Positions 24,468 to 35,509 of a stretch of DNA of 64,000 nt are shown in pieces (position 1 is the first letter of the stretch; each line of letters opens with the position of its first letter). The notes under the pieces are model-generated. The model searched no databases and was not told the origin of the DNA. It saw only the letters and a program-made list of their open reading frames with translations. The position numbers and the translations under genes were made by a program. Source of the stretch: Apricaphanius iberus (lineage: Eukaryota > Chordata > Actinopteri > Cyprinodontiformes > Aphaniidae); assembly GCA_028564705.1 (NCBI GenBank), contig JAPXFQ010001676.1, forward strand, positions 62,001-126,000. The letters are read 5' to 3'.

Positions 24468-26083
24468 ATATCCAACCATCCATCTTCTTCCACTTCATTC
24501 GGGGTTGGGTCGCGGGTCAGCAGCTTAAGCAGAGAGTGCCAAACTTCCCTCTCCCCAACTATTTGGGCCAGCTCCTCAGGAGCAATCCCAAGGTGTTCCC
24601 AGGGCAGCCGAGAGACATAGTCCTTCCAGCATGTCCTGGGTCTTCCCCTGGGCCTCCTCCCGTTGGACCAGATGCCCTAGCCACTTAAACTGGCTCCTCT
24701 CCACTTTGAGGAGCAGCGGCTCTACTCTGAGCCCTCTCCGGACGACTGAGCTTCTCACCCTATTTCTAAGGCATAGCCCAGACACCCCAAAGGAAACTCA
24801 TTTCAGGTACTTGTATCCGTGATCTCGTTCTTTCAGTCACCACCCAGAGTTTGTGACCATAGGTGAAGGTAGGGACGTAGATCGACGGTAAATTGAGAGC
24901 TTCGCCTTCCGGCTCTGCTCTCTCTTCACCATGACAGACCGATAAAGTAGAACTGCAGATGCATTACCAATCTGCCTATTGATATCCCGCATAATTTTTC
25001 CCTCATTCATGAACAAGACCCCAAGATACTTGAAGTACTCCACTTGAGGAAGGACCCCATCCCCGGTCCTAAATAAGGCACCCTATCCTTTTCCAGCTCA
25101 AGACCATGGTCTCAGATTTAAAGGTGCTGATCCTCATCCCAGCCGCTTCACAATTGGCTGCAAACTGCTCAAGCAAAAGCTGTAGATCGCATTCCGAATA
25201 AGCCATTAGAACCACATCATCTGCAAAAAGCAGAGAACCGATCCTGAGGCCATATAAACAGATCCCCTCAACACCTTGCTGCACCTAGAAATCCTGTCCA
25301 TAAAAGTTATGAACAGGATTGGTGACAAAAGGCAACCTTGGCGGAGTTCAACTCTCACCAGAAACGAGCCAAACTTTCAGCAGGCAATGCGAACCAAGCA
25401 CTGACACCGGTCGTACAGGAACCTTTCAGCCTGTATGAAAGGGCCTGATAGCCCGTACTCCTGGAGTACCCCCCACAGGACTCCCTGAGGGACACAGTCG
25501 AATGCCTTTTACAATTCCAACAAAAAAGAGGTAGACATGTTGGACGTACTCCCACACACCCTCCAGGACCCTGCTGAGGGTGTAGAGCTGGTGGTAGCAT
25601 TCCACGGCCAGGACAAAAACTGCATTATTCTTCCTGAATCTGAGGTTTGACTATCCGTCAAACCCTCCTATCCAGAACCTCTGACTAGACTTTACCAGGG
25701 AGGCTCAGAAGTCTGATCCACCTGTAGTTGAAACACACTCTGTGTTCCCCCATTTTAAACAGGGAGAACACCACCCAGGTCTACCAATGCAAGGGAGCTG
25801 CCCCCGATCACCACACAATATTGCAGAGCCTTGAGGAACTCTGGACGAATCTCATTCACCTCTGGAGCCTTCCCACGAGGAGCATTTTTAACAACCTCGC
25901 TAACCTCAGCACCAGAGGTCAGAGAACCTGACACAAAGCCCTCACACTCCACTCCCAAATTGGAAGGCATGTTGTTGGGATTGAGGAGGTCTTTGCAGAA
26001 CTCCCTCCGCCGACCAAAAACGTACCGCATAGAGGTCAACAGAACATAATCAACACTGTAAACAGTGTTGGTGGTGGAACACT
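24468..26083 (-). mobile_element. Rex3 (RTE clade) LINE, 3' portion
   Basis: Read on the minus strand, this is the reverse transcriptase half and 3' end of a Rex3 element, a widespread fish RTE retrotransposon. The plus-strand text GGTGACAAAAGGCAACCTTGG (25320) and ACCACCCAGGTCTACCAATG (25771) correspond to the well-known Rex3 primer sites. The 3' end on the plus-strand left is CCATCCATCTTCTTCCACTT, the usual Rex3 tail. The element continues at 31271 after a 5.2 kb L2 insertion. Numerous indels and stops make it inactive. Confidence 0.88.
24560..26049 (-). pseudogene. Rex3 reverse transcriptase pseudogene
   Basis: Minus-strand coding traces in order: FCKDLLNPNNMPSNL and PRGKAPEVNEIRPEFLKAL (about 26000-25830), then short damaged pieces through the fingers and palm, then SLLFADDVVLMAYSE with both catalytic Asp of motif C present (about 25200), GMRISTFKSETMVL, EYFKYLGVLFMNEGK, and AKLSIYR (about 24890). 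The C-terminus RVRSSVVRRGLRVEPLLL (about 24740) is recognisable. Frames change at least four times and stops are frequent. The protein would have copied Rex3 RNA into DNA at nicked chromosomal targets. It is non-functional here. Confidence 0.85.
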
Positions 26084-26682
26084 CAAATCAAATCAAATCA
26101 AACTTTATTTATAAAGCGCTTTTCAAACAAAGAAAGTTACTCAAAGTGCTTTACAGATTTAAAATAACCCCACAACCCCCCCCCTCAAAAAATAAAAGCA
26201 TCAGTGCAAATACAACCCCCTCCCAACCCAACCCATCAGCCATACTCACTCACACACACACTTAGAAGCTACAAAAAGCGGGCTGAGTACAGATGAGCCA
26301 GGAAATGCCATCATGGAGCCATCTGCATCAGCAGCAGCAGATCAACAGCAGCAGCCAAGGCTCCCACCCAGGGCGCCCAGAGGAGGGAGGGCTGGTACCC
26401 CCACCTCCACCCAAGCGCTACCTGGGGGGGACCCAGGCAGCCACAGCCGACCACCGCCCCCGATGCAGGGGGCTCCCCAGAGAGGAAACACTGGCAAGAA
26501 AGATTAAAATACATTAAAATATAAAGTTAATAAAATATAAAGTATATAAAGTATAAAACAATAAGTGTAAAACAAATAATAAAAATGCAAAGCAGATTAA
26601 TAAATAAACAGTTAAAAGCTGAACTAAAAATTAAATCAGGTAAAACATGCTGAGCGATTAAAAATATATTAATAAATAATAA

Positions 26683-29600
26683 TTAGTTAAAGGCTAAGCT
26701 AAAAAGGGGAGTCTTGAGTCTGCTCTTAAAAACATTAACGTTCTCTGCGGCCCTGAGGTCCTCTGGCAGCCTGTTCCAGAGGTGAGGGCCATAATAATGG
26801 AAAGACGCCTCACCATGAGTCTGTGTCCTGACTTTGGGGATGACAAGGAGACGGCTGCCAGAGGAGCGCAGAGACCGCGAGGGTTCATACGGTAAAAGCA
26901 TTTCTGACAGATACGAAGGCCCAAGACCATTAAGACACTTAAAGACCATTAAAAGAACCTTAAAATCGATCCTAAAACATACGGGCAGCCAATGCAGTGA
27001 TTCTAAGACCGGTGTAATGTGCTCCCGCCTCCTAGTCTTCATCACGACACGAGCTGCTGAATTCTGTAGAAGCTGTAAACATGAGGTAGTCTTTTTGGGA
27101 AGACCAGAAAGCAGGGCATTACAATAATCAATTCTACTGGTGATAAAAGCATGCATTAGCGTCTCCGTATTGGCCCGAGAGAGAATGGGGCGGACTCTGG
27201 CGATGTTCTTTAGGTGATTAAAAACCTATTTTGGTGATGTTTTTAATGTGAGGGATAAAAGTCAGCTCAGAGTCAAAAATCACACCCAGGTTCTTCACTT
27301 GTAAAGAAGAATTAAAAGACAATGATTGTAGTTTTGGTAAAAGTTTTTCTCTCTGAGCCTCAGGACCAATAACTAAAACCTCAGTTTTGTCCTGGTTGAG
27401 CTGGAGAAAGTTTTCTGCCATCCAGGATTTAATGTCTAAAGTGCAGTTAAAGGTGCATCCATTGGCCGTGTGTCATCAGAGACATGGAGATGTACAACTG
27501 TGTATCATCAGCATAACTGTGAAAGTTAACTCCATGTCTTCTGATAAAACTGCCAAGAGGGAGCATATAGATGTTTAAAAGCACTGGGCCTAAAACTGAA
27601 CCCTGGGGAACACCACATATGATCTTGTGGACCTTAGAGGAACAGGTATCTAAACTTACCATAAAAGTCCTGTCTGTGAGGTAGGATGTGAACCATTTGT
27701 GAACAGCACCAGAGAGGCCGATCTGTTTTAAACGAGTTAAAAGAATAGTGTGGTCTACTGTATCAAAGGCAGCGCTTAGATCCAGAAGAACCAACACAGT
27801 CACCTTTTTAGCATCATAGTTTAATCTAAAATCATTTAAAATCTTTAAAAGCGCCGTCTCTGTGCTGTGGTTCATCCTAAAACCAGACTGAAATTTCTCT
27901 AGGACATTATGAGCGTTAATAAAATCATTAAGTTGAATTAAAACAAGTTTTTCTAAAACTTTGCTTAAAAATGGTAAGTTAGATACTGGTCGGTAGTTGT
28001 TTAAATCATTAAAATCTAAATTGCTCTTCTTCAGCAGGGGCCTCACTACCGCCGCTTTAAAGGCAGCAGGAAAAACCCCCGTCTGAAGGGAGCAATTCAT
28101 AAAGTTTAAAATCTCATCTTAAAAGAACCATAAAATTGCTTAAAAAACCTGGTGGGAATCGGGTCCAAAGCGCTTGTGGTGGGCCTCACTGAGGAGAAAA
28201 CTTTATCAAGGGTCCCAGCTTCTACCAGGACAAAACTGTCCAGTGTTTCCTCTGGTGAAGGCAGACATTCTGATTTGTCTAAAACCATGTTTGTTTGAGA
28301 GGATAAAATATTACATCTGATGGTGTCTACCTTCCCTCTGAAGTGGTCTGCAAACTCCTCACAGAGACTGTTTGAGGGGGTTTTCTGAAAAGTATTAGAA
28401 TTATGATGTAAAATGTTGTCAATGGTGGAAAACAGAATTTTGGGATTATTTTTATGTTCTGAGATGATTCTGGAAAAGTATGTATTTCTGGAATTTCTTA
28501 AAGCGTTATTATATAATCTGAGATGTTCTATGTATATCTGATGATTTATTGTGATTTTATTTTTCCTCCATTTCCTTTCTGCCACCCTGCAGCTCCTCTT
28601 TAATTTTCTAATAGTTGCATTTCTCCACGGTACTGTACGTTTTGAATGAGGGTTTATAATTTTAATTGGAGCCAGCAGGTTGAGAGCAGATTTAAGCCTA
28701 CTGTTAAAATCATTAACGATAAAATCACAGGGGGCAGGTAAAGGTATAGGAGGAAATTTTTTAAAAACTTCAAGAAAACCTGCAGCCACTTCAGGGGTTA
28801 GATGACGCTTTCTGACAGTTCTCACAGAGGTCCCTGATTGGATAAAACTGGTGATATTAAAAAACACACAGTAGTGGTCAGAGACAGCCAAGTCAACAAC
28901 AGAGGACACACTGGTGGACAGGCCATACGTGATGACCAGGTCCAGGTTGTGTCCTCTGTTGTGAGTCGGCTGCATGACATGTTGGCTAAAATCCAAATAA
29001 TTTAAAATATTTAAAAAATCTGTTGATAAAGGATCTAAAAGGTTATCTATATGTAGATTAAAATCACCAGCTAAAATTATCTTCTCATAAGAGTTGTGTA
29101 AAATTGATAAAAACTCTGAAAATTCTGGAATAAAAAGTGCAGTCCTTTTCGGAGGCCTATAAACTGTGACACATAAAATCTGAGGAGTGCTAAAAACAGA
29201 GGCAGTGTATTCAAACGTGGTAAAATTATTAAATAAAACAGGTTTGGCGGAAAGAGTTGATGAACTAATAAAAGCAGTTCCGCCTCCCCTCTGGCTACTC
29301 CGTGTTGAATAAGAAAAGTTATAATTAGGTGGAGAGGCCTCTGTAAGAACAGCAGGGGCATCTGCACTCAGCCATGTCTCTGTTAAAAATAAACACTGAA
29401 GGTTATTATCTAAAATCAAGTCATTTATTATAAAAGTTTTATTCAGCAGAGAGCGAACATTTAAAAGAGCCATATTAATAGTGGTTGGTGATGGAGTGAC
29501 TGTATGATTTACTGTAGGTGGGATTTTTAGTAACTGTTTATGATTATTTGGGTTGCATTTTCTTAGTTTATGATTATTTCTTCGCTCTCTGCTGACAATA

Positions 29601-29695
29601 ACAGGTATGAATGAAGTAGGGTAAGGTCCAAGTCCGATATGTGAGTTACTGTTAAAATCAGGATTGAGTTCATAGGAACAAGGACCAGCTGCACA
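26683..29695 (-). pseudogene. L2-clade LINE ORF2: endonuclease plus reverse transcriptase, frameshifted
   Basis: The frame continues from ORF1 beyond the UGA at 29696-29698 through 74 open codons to the first Met at 29473 (MALLNVRSLLNKTF). The first 450 residues hold an apurinic-type endonuclease: TETWLS, GGGTAF, GDFNLH and VSDHY. After a shift near 28103 come the RT blocks NYRPVSNLPF, SAAFDTVDH (motif A), CGVPQGSVLGP (motif B) and YADDTQLYIS (motif C, 27504-27515), all with catalytic Asp intact. Further shifts near 27470 and 27190 precede the C-terminus ([29 protein letters not shown]), ending at 26683. Endonuclease nicking followed by target-primed reverse transcription is the known mechanism. 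Roughly three shifts inactivate this copy. Confidence 0.85.
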
Positions 29696-30994
29696 TCAGG
29701 ATGTTGTGGATGGGGCAGAGAGGACAGGAGCAGCAGGAGCCGGTGCAGGGGACAGGGGTGGGCGAGGGTATGCCAGGCTTAATGCCAGCATGCGGGTACC
29801 TTGTCTGTTTAAATGTAGTCCATCTGCCCCCAATAATGGACTCCTACCCCAGAAAATGTTAAAATTGTCTATAAAACCAATGTTGTGCATCACGGTAACA
29901 GAGGAAAGCCAAGTGTTGAGAGAGAGTAACCTGCTGAAGCGATTTATTCCTCTGTTTATGGTGGGAGTGGGGCCAGAAATAAAAACAGATAGGGGCTTGT
30001 CTTTTAACAGATTAAAAAGATGAATAAAATCCTGCTTTAAAAGCTCAGACTGCTGTTTACGGATGTCATTGGTTCCAGCATGAATTATAACTTTACTCAC
30101 AGTAGGGAAACGTTGGATGGAGTCCAGAATCTGTTCAGATATATCCTTTACTGTAGCTCCAGGAAAACAAAGGGTGACAGCTCCTCTCATCCTAACATGC
30201 CGGATAATAGAATCTCCAATAATGAGAGTGCTGGGTGGATGGTGTGCTGGCTGCTGGGCAGAAGACCTCTCGTTATCCAGGACCTGCTGGATGTTGGGCA
30301 GCTTGGCATCCACAGGACTGCAGCGGTGTTTAGAGGGCGCCGAGGGCTCGTTCCGTGGATTCGGGGTGTAGTGAAGCACTCCTCGGCGGGTCCCGGCTTT
30401 AGTCCTGCGTCTGGCGCGACGTGGGTGGATACCGGAGTCTGACTGCTGCTCTGGCTGCTGGGTGGGGATGGGCGGCGGTCCTGCGGAGCTGCTGGTCTTC
30501 GGCGCGGTCGGAGGGACGGTCAGAGGAGGGAAGTCATCCCCCAGGGCACTGAAGCGGTTCGACAGAGGAAGGCCGGGTGGAGGAGAACGGTGAAAGCCGC
30601 TCCGGGCGCCCCCACTGCGACCAGGCCCGACCGTCGACCACGCACCCTGGGGCACCGGAGTGGAGCTGAGGGGGGCTTTTGGCTTAGCCCCCTGCTGGAT
30701 CCAGCACTCCTCCTCTGCCGTAGATCTTGTACCTCCGCCGGAGTTCGTCTGTCCGAGTCCACCTGGAGACCCAGCGATGGAATCCCCCTCCGCAGCTTCA
30801 CCGGGCTGGCAGGGGATTGTGTCGGCCAGCTGGGCGCTGGTGGCAGCAGCGAAAGTTCGGCCAAAGATGATGTCCACGTCGCGCTCGTGGTCCTGGATCA
30901 GGTGTAAATTGGTGATCCTCTGCTCCAGTTCCTGGATTTTCTTGGTTAGCCTGGCACAACCATCACACCCGGAGCTACAGGTGAGTGGAGGCAT
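29696..30994 (-). CDS. L2-clade LINE ORF1 protein with SGNH esterase domain
   Basis: An uninterrupted minus-strand frame of about 432 codons. I start at the Met at 30994 (MPPLTCSSGCDGC); the frame is open to a Met at 31084 but the extra residues do not look conserved. The N-terminus has closely spaced Cys and a short coiled-coil-like helix (KKIQELEQRI). A long Pro/Ser-rich and basic linker follows. The C-terminal third is an SGNH hydrolase: IIGDSIIRH (block I, about 30210), IIHAGTNDI (block III) and DGLHLN (block V, about 29813-29824). CR1/L2 ORF1 proteins bind RNA and associate in ribonucleoprotein particles; the esterase role is unsettled. No stop or shift is visible. The frame continues into ORF2 after one UGA. 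Confidence 0.82.
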   Translation of the reverse strand: MPPLTCSSGCDGCARLTKKIQELEQRITNLHLIQDHERDVDIIFGRTFAAATSAQLADTIPCQPGEAAEGDSIAGSPGGLGQTNSGGGTRSTAEEECWIQQGAKPKAPLSSTPVPQGAWSTVGPGRSGGARSGFHRSPPPGLPLSNRFSALGDDFPPLTVPPTAPKTSSSAGPPPIPTQQPEQQSDSGIHPRRARRRTKAGTRRGVLHYTPNPRNEPSAPSKHRCSPVDAKLPNIQQVLDNERSSAQQPAHHPPSTLIIGDSIIRHVRMRGAVTLCFPGATVKDISEQILDSIQRFPTVSKVIIHAGTNDIRKQQSELLKQDFIHLFNLLKDKPLSVFISGPTPTINRGINRFSRLLSLNTWLSSVTVMHNIGFIDNFNIFWGRSPLLGADGLHLNRQGTRMLALSLAYPRPPLSPAPAPAAPVLSAPSTTS

Positions 30995-31270
30995 GGCGGA
31001 AGTAACAACGATCCGTGCTCTGATTAAAAACGTGTCCGATAAAAGATATGTCGCTAAAAGTTTAAAACGGTTAAAACTAGTCAAAAGAAATTATTAAAAA
31101 ACGAAAAACAAACACTTAAAAAAGAATTTAAAACTAGTTAAAACCGTGTTAACGAGCCGGAGTTAGCAGGAGGCAGCAGGACGCCGACGCATGCGCAATG
31201 CCGTATTAGTGAAGCTATAGGGAATCTTCAAACCACATGTCAATCACAGAACTGAGTCATCTCAAACACT

Positions 31271-32290
31271 CCCCCCGCCAGAGACACAGGATGGTGGACG
31301 AGAAATGCTTCGAAGTCATACGGAAGTCATTTTCCATGGCCTCACCAAAATCCTTCTTCAGCTTGACAGCATTCCTCCGACCACCTTGCGGCCACAGCTA
31401 AGATCAGCTGCCTCGACAATGGAATTCACGGAACATGGCCCAATCTGACTCAATGTCCCCGCCTCCCCCAGGACATTTTCTAAGTTTGCCAGAGGTGAAA
31501 GTTGAAACTCCTTCTGACAGGACACTGTGCCAGAAGTTCCCAGCTGACCCTCACATTTGTGCCTGCCAGCTCTGTCTGTCATCCTCCCCCCACCACCGCT
31601 GACTCACCACCAGGTAGTGGTCGGTTGATAGCGCCGCCCCTCTTTTCACCCGAGAGTCCAAAACATGCAGCTGAAGACCAAATAAAATGACAGCCTGCAG
31701 CCTAGGGTGTCCTGATGCCAAGTGATCACATGGTCACCCTTATGTTTAACAATTGTGTTGGTTATGATCAATCCATGACGAGCAAAGAAATCTAAAAGCA
31801 AAACACAGCTTGGATTCAGATCAGGGTGGCATGTCGCCCAACCACATCTCTCCAGGTCTCACTGTTATTGCCCAAATGAGCGTTGAAGTCCCCCAGTAGA
31901 ATGAGGGAGTCCCCAGGAGGAGCACTCTCCAGCAACCCCTCAAAGGACTCAAGAAGGGTGGGTAATCTAAACTACCGTTTGGTGTATAAGCACAAACAAT
32001 AGTCAGGACCCGTCATCCCACCTGTAAGTGGAGGGAGGCTACCCTCTTATTCACCGGGGTAAACCTCAAAGTACAGGTGCCGGGATGGGGGGCACCTCTC
32101 GGCGGGAGCAACTCCAGAGTGGAAGTAAGTCCAACCTATCTTGAAGAGACAGGTTCCAGAGCCAAAAACGAGTGTCATGATGAGGTCCATGACGTCCAGT
32201 CGGAACCTCTCAACCTCTCAAACCAGCTCTGCCTCCTTCCCCACCAGAGAGGTGACGTTCCATGTCCAATGAGCCAGCTTCTAATGTGTA
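31271..32290 (-). mobile_element. Rex3 LINE, 5' (endonuclease) portion
   Basis: This is the continuation of the Rex3 element at 24468-26083, separated from it by the L2 LINE. Minus-strand traces include DAVKLKKDFG-like text, IVEAADLSCGRKVV (about 31400) and SLILLGDFNAHLGN (about 31880), the last being the catalytic GDFN block of an apurinic-type endonuclease. The copy is internally shortened near 31340 and is truncated beyond about 32290, so the 5' end of Rex3 is absent. Confidence 0.82.
31900..32285 (-). pseudogene. Rex3 endonuclease-domain remnant
   Basis: The first part of the Rex3 polyprotein, read on the minus strand from about 32285 downward. Words corresponding to the N-terminal half of the endonuclease domain can be followed in changing frames, including a segment whose complement reads GGAACCTCTCAACCTCTC near 32200. 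The GDFN block lies just downstream. Several stops and shifts are present. Assignment depends on collinearity with the Rex3 pieces on either side of the L2 insertion. Confidence 0.6.
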
Positions 32291-33612
32291 ATATGATTTT
32301 GTAAATAGAAAAAAGTGTTAAAAAATGCAGATTTGTGACATACCACCAGCGGGATATTGAAAGGCAAAATAAAAACTGTGCTCCCCAGAATAAGCCCCCT
32401 CAAGAGTAACTCTGGTCAAAACTGGAACAGAAATCACAATATCTATCAGAAAATGTATTTAAATGTTTGCCACAGGCCATGATTCATCATTGTGGTGAAT
32501 CATAGGGAGATACTCATGGATAACTTTTAGGTCTCTAAAATCCCATCCAGCTTTGTTAAATCTACAGCCCGTGCACTCAGAGGAGAGCCCTCTTGACCTT
32601 CTTCTTCTGACTTAATAAATCTACATTTTATGACCTAAGAACTGAGTGAAGACTTTACAGTCACTACTTTTATTGAATAAATTGGTATTCCGTGTAACAT
32701 CATTCATTCTAACCTGCATCCCAACCTGGCTTGTACTCGCTTTTTGTCTTACACATTGTTTTTTAACTCTCAGTTGTTAATGTGGAAATCAGTATAACTA
32801 TCATGAGCTATATACTATATAGCTTTAAATGAACATCTGTAGAAGGCATAAAAGGCATGATGATACTTTTGGGGAAATAATCTTTCTTTCACTTTCTCTT
32901 TTATGAAACTTATCATAGGAACTGTGCAATGTGCATGTGTATGTGCGTTTTGCAGGGAACTAATCAATATACTGCAAAACTTGTAAATTGATCTTAACCT
33001 ATCAAATAATACAATGGCTTTCCATCGTGCTGCCTTTTGGTCAGCTTGCTGTCAAATCGTCTGTGGCTTGCAAGCTTTTAGATAACACAGCTGAAAGGGT
33101 TTTAGAAAAAAGTGCAATTGCTCCTTTGGAACTGATGGTTATTATTCTCACAGTTTGAGAAAGAATGGTCTATGACAAAGTAATACACCAGAAAGCCTGA
33201 GATTTGAGCCATAAAATAACTTTAATATTTGGAAAATTGCACCTCAACTTCTATTTTCACTGCAGACAACATACAGTATATACAAGGGATTTTGAAAAGA
33301 ACTAACGTCATTTTTCTCTAGTGCACTTTAAATTTGAACTTTCAGTAAAATATTTCCAAAATCGCCTCAGCAATTTTTATTTATTTTTATTTTGTAATTT
33401 TCTACCATCAGGGAATGTGTGTGAAAAAAATTGGGAAAAAAACAAACAAAAAAAAGTAATACATCTAAGGAACCAGGTACAGTACCATGGAAGATCAAAA
33501 CTGACAAAAAACAAAAAAAAAAAAAACAGAAATATATATTTTCCTTTTCCTTAATAGTGCATTTTTGCAAACATTTTTTTTTTTTACCTTTTCCTTATTA
33601 CGTGCATTTTTT

Positions 33613-33614
<2 letters not shown>

Positions 33615-33643
<29 letters not shown>
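33615..33643. repeat. AT microsatellite
   Basis: An uninterrupted AT dinucleotide run of about 29 bp. Shorter AT runs lie at about 33727, 33779 and 33836. Confidence 0.95.
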
Positions 33644-33645
<2 letters not shown>

Positions 33646-33713
33646 CTCAAGCTCCCAGGCCTCTGGTAGAAGACCCGAGCTTGGAATGGAAAACACCATT
33701 CCGAGAGGGGAGT
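33644..33713 (+). mobile_element. R4-like LINE 3'-UTR fragment
   Basis: CTCCCAGGCCTCTGGTAGA and GAGCTTGGAATGGA match the complement of 43955-43995, the 3' end of the R4-like LINE further right. Only about 70 bp is present, in the opposite orientation. It is followed by T-rich and TA-rich sequence, as expected for a 5'-truncated insertion of this LINE. Confidence 0.65.
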
Positions 33714-34297
33714 TTTTATTTAATTTTATATATATATTTTTTTCCTATTCCTTTTATACAAATTTCTGTCAAGAAAAACATATATATATATATTTCTTAA
33801 TTTTTCTTATTACATAGATTTTTGTCAAAAAAAAAAAAATATATATATATATATGTGTTTTTCCCTTTCCTTATACATGCATTTCCATTACAAAAAATAA
33901 TACCTTTCTTTTTCCTTTTACATGCTTGAATGCTGAACCAGCAAATAGGGATCAAACCCAGGAGGAAGTCTATACTTTTTAAGATAAAATTTGAAGAAGT
34001 AGTTGGTTTTGACATAGGTTTATCTAACTTTATTTGATTTTAGTTTCTACAACACAACAGGGTAAAAATGTGGATGTTTTGTGATCTGGGTGTCTGCAAG
34101 TTTCAACATTAGTAGGCCCATGCTTAATTTATTAAATTTGATTGCTAACAAACCATAAAGAATGTATGTACGTCTGTAACTTCACGTTACTTTTATTTCA
34201 GACCAAGTTATCAAGCTCAAAACTGATACTACAGTAAGTTGGTAGAACTTTCTGGACATGCTTGTATCTATACTTATGAGTGTAATATGTAATATAT

Positions 34298-34360
34298 AAC
34301 TATTTGGCTATTAACAGTCAAAGGAACTGCTTATGACAGTCAATAAGATTAATAATTTAT
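34298..34360 (+). repeat. Long unclassified repeat, copy 2, first piece
   Basis: AACTATTTGGCTATTAACAG and GACAGTCAATAAGATTAATAA match the start of copy 1 (15290-15352). The copy is interrupted here by the LINE and Penelope insertions and continues at about 39566. Confidence 0.75.
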
Positions 34361-34430
34361 ACCAGGTAAATACTCGAGAAAAGGGATAAATCAACACAAC
34401 TGGATTTACTTTTAAAAAGAGCTGACAGTT

Positions 34431-35455
34431 TCACTGTCCATCCATGGACAGCTTCCTATGGATCTTGGGGAGTCCATAGAAGGTGGCCGGTGTTGAAGAT
34501 GTAGGGTACAGCCGCAAATAGAGCTGTCTATCAATAGCGCCTGATGTTTCTAGAGATTTTAAAAACCCCACCACTTCCATTCTATACTTAGATGTAGGGT
34601 CGCGTTTAAGCAGTTCATATGTTTCTGTATCACACAACTTCTGCATTTTTGCGTCATAGTCCAAAGTGTCCATAATCACAGTGCACCGACCTTTATCCGC
34701 TGGCAAGATGGTTCTTACTGAGGTTCCTAAACGCTAATGCTTCCCCCCTTGAGATGTTAGGTTTGGGCAGTTTGTAGTGGTGAATACTGTTCGAAATAAC
34801 AGTCCTGCAACTCATCTGCTTCTGCTGGTTTGAGGACGGCTTGTTTAATGGCACTTTCTGTTGTTTTGATAAGCTCTGTTACGGGTGTCAGAAGTTGCCG
34901 CAAAGTTAAGCCCTTTGGAGAGTATGCGTAGCTCCTCGTCCGTAAGATTATAGCTACTAATATTCTTAACCCAGTTATTGTCTATGTTTTGCGATTGAAG
35001 TTGTGATCCTTGCTTCCCCCCTCTGTTGTTCGTATTCTGTCACCTTGAAAACTTTTCTATTTGTCCTTAACACGAATATGTTGTGCTAAATTCGCATGCT
35101 CCGTGAACCGTTAAATCCGGCTCGATGTAGCTTCTGGGAGCGTTTCTAACAGCTGTGTCTCCAGCCTACGTTCATGTGATTGTAGGTTTACGGTGGTGAA
35201 CACTGTTTGCCTGATGTGCTCATTCAACAAAGCTCTTTCCGCCCGCTTTAGTATCTCCCTCGCTTTGTTGCCTCTCACACAGGATCGTAAACGTAGGCTA
35301 TCAGGTGTTATCCCACTGCCATTGCACTGGAGACTGAACCGCAGGTGGTTCCTGAAGTTGGCCACCTTTCTCGATGTTTTCTCATATTCTCTCATGGTCA
35401 AAAGGCGTTCTTTGCCAAATTCTGACTTAATAAGACAATGTAGTTTCTCAATCAT
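34431..35455 (-). pseudogene. Penelope-like RT, N-terminal half (inactive)
   Basis: Read on the minus strand. The first segment (35455-35111) includes MREYEKTSRKVANFRNHLRF, a typical N-terminal region of Penelope proteins. After shifts and stops come NLTDEELRILSKGLNF and ILPADKGRCTVIMDTLDYD (about 34700), a well-conserved start of the Penelope RT, then TPATFYGLPKIHRK. The frame then meets 3'-terminal sequence at about 34440, so RT motifs A to C are deleted. Penelope RTs are related to telomerase. Confidence 0.82.
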
Positions 35456-35509
35456 CCAGGTAGTTAATTAAACCAAAAAAAGGGATAAATCAACACAACT
35501 GGACTTACT

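Larger units (their letters stand above)
26084..31264 (-). mobile_element. Near full-length L2-clade LINE inserted in Rex3
   Basis: This 5.2 kb minus-strand element splits a Rex3 copy. AACACT occurs at 26078-26083 and again at 31265-31270, a 6-bp target-site duplication, and Rex3 sequence joins cleanly across it. The 3' end (plus-strand left) carries a repeated CAAAT tail and ACTTTATTTATAAAGCGC, a typical fish L2-type 3' end. ORF1 with an esterase domain (29696-30994) and ORF2 with endonuclease and RT (26683 to about 29700) follow the L2/CR1 plan. The L2 assignment rests on ORF1 being like that of zebrafish L2 elements. Only a few frameshifts break it, so it is probably one of the youngest insertions here. 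Confidence 0.88.
32291..34297. other. Non-coding stretch with AT simple repeats
   Basis: No gene was recognised. The section 32990-33240 has balanced composition and no transposon words. From 33420 to 33900 the sequence is dominated by A, T and AT runs, with a small LINE fragment at 33644-33713. Confidence 0.5.

Noticed and set aside
26834..27127. Plus-strand frames opposite the L2 ORF2
   Set aside because: Antisense shadows of the reverse transcriptase C-terminus.
30080..31097. Plus-strand frames of 84 to 145 codons
   Set aside because: Shadows of the L2 ORF1 on the other strand, in GC-rich sequence.
23309..33855. AT-rich runs considered as replication origin or scaffold attachment signals
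   Set aside because: Simple AT microsatellites without further motifs do not support such a call.
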